Of a stretch of DNA of 5,341 nucleotides, positions 3,699 through 5,341 are shown in pieces. The notes below the pieces were generated by a model that worked only from the letters and a program-made list of their open reading frames with translations, searched no databases and was not told the DNA's origin. How positions within the stretch are numbered: the first letter of the stretch is position 1; every line of letters begins with the position of its first letter. This DNA is from a bacterium (GTDB lineage: Bacteria > JALSQH01): positions 1 through 5,341 of the forward strand of contig JALTID010000021.1 in the NCBI GenBank assembly GCA_027004335.1. The letters are read 5' to 3'. The position numbers and the translations under genes were made by a program.

Positions 3699-5341
3699 AT
3701 GTGGACGGAGAAGATAGGTGATGTACCCCATAGACCCGGGGTATATATTTTCAAAGATGTCAGGGGAAAGGTTATCTACATAGGGAAAGCCCGGGATCTG
3801 AAGAAAAGACTTCTCAGCTACAGTAGAGGTCATGATAACAGGCTGCTTGTTCCCTTTCTTGTGAGCCAGATAGCAGATTTTGAATACATTTTAACCACCA
3901 ATGAAACAGAGGCGTTTCTGTTAGAAGATACTCTCATAAAGAAGTATAAGCCCCTGTACAATATAAGACTGAGGGATGATAAGACCTATGTGAGCATTGA
4001 AGTTTCTGTAGGAGATAAATTCCCCGGAGTGTATGTGATAAGGAGAAAGCCAAACAAGAAAGGTAGTGTTGTCTTTGGTCCCTACTCATCTGCCTCTTCT
4101 GTTAGAGAGACTCTGCGGTATATTCTGAGGGTTTTCCCCCTCCGTACCTGTACCGATAATAAAATGAGAGTGCATCGGGATCGTCCCTGTATCTACTACC
4201 AGATAAAAAAATGTTCTGCTCCCTGTGTGGGATATGTAGATGAAAAGAAGTACCGTGAATATGTAGAAGGTTTAATTAGATTTTTAAAGGGTGAGGGAGA
4301 GGAAATTGTAAATGATCTAAAAAATAAGATAGAGAAACTTGCTGAGGATCTTAAATTTGAAGAGGCAGCTGAATACAGGGATAGACTCAGGGCTCTGGAA
4401 AGAGTTCTTACAAGACAGGCAGTAGTTATGAATAGAAAAGTTAATGCTGATTATCTGGGGTGGGCTGCAGGAGGAGGGCACCTCGTGATAACAAGAATTA
4501 TTGTAAGGGGAGGCAGACTTATAGATAAGGAGAATTTTACCCATTCTCCAGTGATTAATCCAGAGGAGGAAATAGGAAGTTATATATATCAGCTCTACAG
4601 AGTGGTTTCCAATCCTCCCCAATTTGTTTATGTTTCTCCTTTTGAGGGGAAGGATGTTTTAAAAGAACTCCTCTATCATTTAGATGTTAAGATTGGCTTG
4701 AAATCAGGTGCGAGAGAAATGGTAAATCGTGAACTTCTTGGACTTGCAGCTAAAAATGCTGAAGATTACCTGAAGAATGTTGCTGAAAAAGAAGGGATTT
4801 TAAGACTCCTTGAGAAGATAAAGAAAAAGTTTCAGCTCAGGAAGCTTCCCCGAAGGATCGAATGTGTTGATATATCTGAACTGGGAGGCAAAGAAGCTGT
4901 TGGAAGTATGGTAACATTTATTGATGGTGAACCTGTAAAAGATGAATACAGAAAATACAGGATAAAAGAGGTAGAGGGGATAGATGATTTCGGGATGATC
5001 AGGGAGGTGGTAACAAGAAGGTTGCGGGAAGACAGAGAATTACCAGACCTGATATTGATAGATGGGGGAAAGGGTCAGCTATCTGTGGCCAGGAAAGTTG
5101 TTGAAGATCTTGGACTGGAAGATGAGATAGAGCTCCTTGCAATAGCAAAAGATAGGAGAAGTGGTAGAGGAGAGAGGATTTTTAAGCCTAACAGAGTTAA
5201 TCCTGTAAGACTGAAAGAGGGAACCCCTGAGTATAAGCTTTTCGTTTCTGTGAGAAATGAGGCACACAGGTTTGCAGTAAAGTATAACAGGCTTTTAAGA
5301 AAGGAAACATTAAAATCTGGTTTACTTTCAATTCCTGGAAT
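3699..5341 (+). CDS. uvrC: excinuclease ABC subunit C (UvrC), C-terminus beyond the window
   Basis: UvrC makes both incisions around bulky lesions after UvrA/UvrB recognition. The 547 visible codons hold almost the whole protein (family about 600). The GIY-YIG nuclease is at 12-90: GVY 14-16, YIG 27-29, Arg37, Glu76 and Asn88, matching the Thermotoga catalytic set that cuts 3'. Cys151, Cys164, Cys172 and Cys176 match the four cysteines that hold an Fe-S cluster in E. coli UvrC. The UVR motif for UvrB binding is about 205-240 (EDLKFEEAAEYRDRL). The RNase H-like nuclease for the 5' cut has Asp391 (CVDIS), Asp455 (LILIDGGKGQL) and His523 (RNEAHRF). The usual DISH is DISE here. The frame ends at LLSIPG, where the helix-hairpin-helix pair begins. 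The start is fixed: an in-frame TAA, the stop of the previous gene, directly precedes the ATG, and AGGG lies 8 nt upstream. Confidence 0.97.
   Translation, partial: MWTEKIGDVPHRPGVYIFKDVRGKVIYIGKARDLKKRLLSYSRGHDNRLLVPFLVSQIADFEYILTTNETEAFLLEDTLIKKYKPLYNIRLRDDKTYVSIEVSVGDKFPGVYVIRRKPNKKGSVVFGPYSSASSVRETLRYILRVFPLRTCTDNKMRVHRDRPCIYYQIKKCSAPCVGYVDEKKYREYVEGLIRFLKGEGEEIVNDLKNKIEKLAEDLKFEEAAEYRDRLRALERVLTRQAVVMNRKVNADYLGWAAGGGHLVITRIIVRGGRLIDKENFTHSPVINPEEEIGSYIYQLYRVVSNPPQFVYVSPFEGKDVLKELLYHLDVKIGLKSGAREMVNRELLGLAAKNAEDYLKNVAEKEGILRLLEKIKKKFQLRKLPRRIECVDISELGGKEAVGSMVTFIDGEPVKDEYRKYRIKEVEGIDDFGMIREVVTRRLREDRELPDLILIDGGKGQLSVARKVVEDLGLEDEIELLAIAKDRRSGRGERIFKPNRVNPVRLKEGTPEYKLFVSVRNEAHRFAVKYNRLLRKETLKSGLLSIPG

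Noticed and set aside
3549-5267. Minus-strand frames at 3549-3833, 4317-4622 and 5079-5267
   Set aside because: They are shadows of the membrane protein gene and uvrC.

Overview
The window is AT-rich bacterial DNA. The bacterial assignment rests on a UvrC gene, textbook sigma70-type -35/-10 boxes, and strong GGAGGTGA-type Shine-Dalgarno sites in front of several genes. I cannot name the genus from the sequence alone.

Left part (1-1303) is read on the minus strand. A perfect TTGACA-17 bp-TATAAT promoter (1275-1303) drives a two-gene unit. The first gene is a 315-residue, cysteine-free protein that looks like a TusA-like domain fused to three FeoA-like SH3 domains. The second encodes a 46-residue, very basic small protein. 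A second minus-strand promoter starts right after the stop of the small gene. It drives a short reading frame that runs off the left edge (87..1). Its N-terminus (Lys-rich, then KKPYIPPKV, then FEVNALG) resembles precursors of ribosomally made modified peptides. This promoter leaves almost no room for a 5' leader.

Middle part (1304-2047) is a gap of about 740 bp between divergent transcription units. It holds a minus-strand gene remnant (about 1614-1922) with one in-frame amber codon. The remnant belongs to what looks like a small conserved hypothetical family with a WVIVALGWDGK...LGIR core. The rest of the gap has no gene I can support, apart from a possible operator with TTACCAT repeats next to the rightward promoter.

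Right part (2048-5341) is a tightly packed plus-strand DNA repair operon of four genes. They are ogt (O6-alkylguanine-DNA alkyltransferase), nfo (endonuclease IV, all nine metal ligands present), a 116-residue membrane protein that looks like a shortened YwiC-like protein, and uvrC (excinuclease subunit C, cut by the window end about 50 residues short). Neighbouring genes overlap by 4 bp (ATGA) or touch (TAA-ATG), so they are almost certainly co-transcribed and translationally coupled. The operon joins direct damage reversal, base-excision repair and nucleotide-excision repair under one promoter, whose geometry also predicts a leaderless first gene.

The least ordinary items are the TusA-like/triple-FeoA fusion with its small partner, the edge peptide, and the leaderless promoter geometry seen twice.
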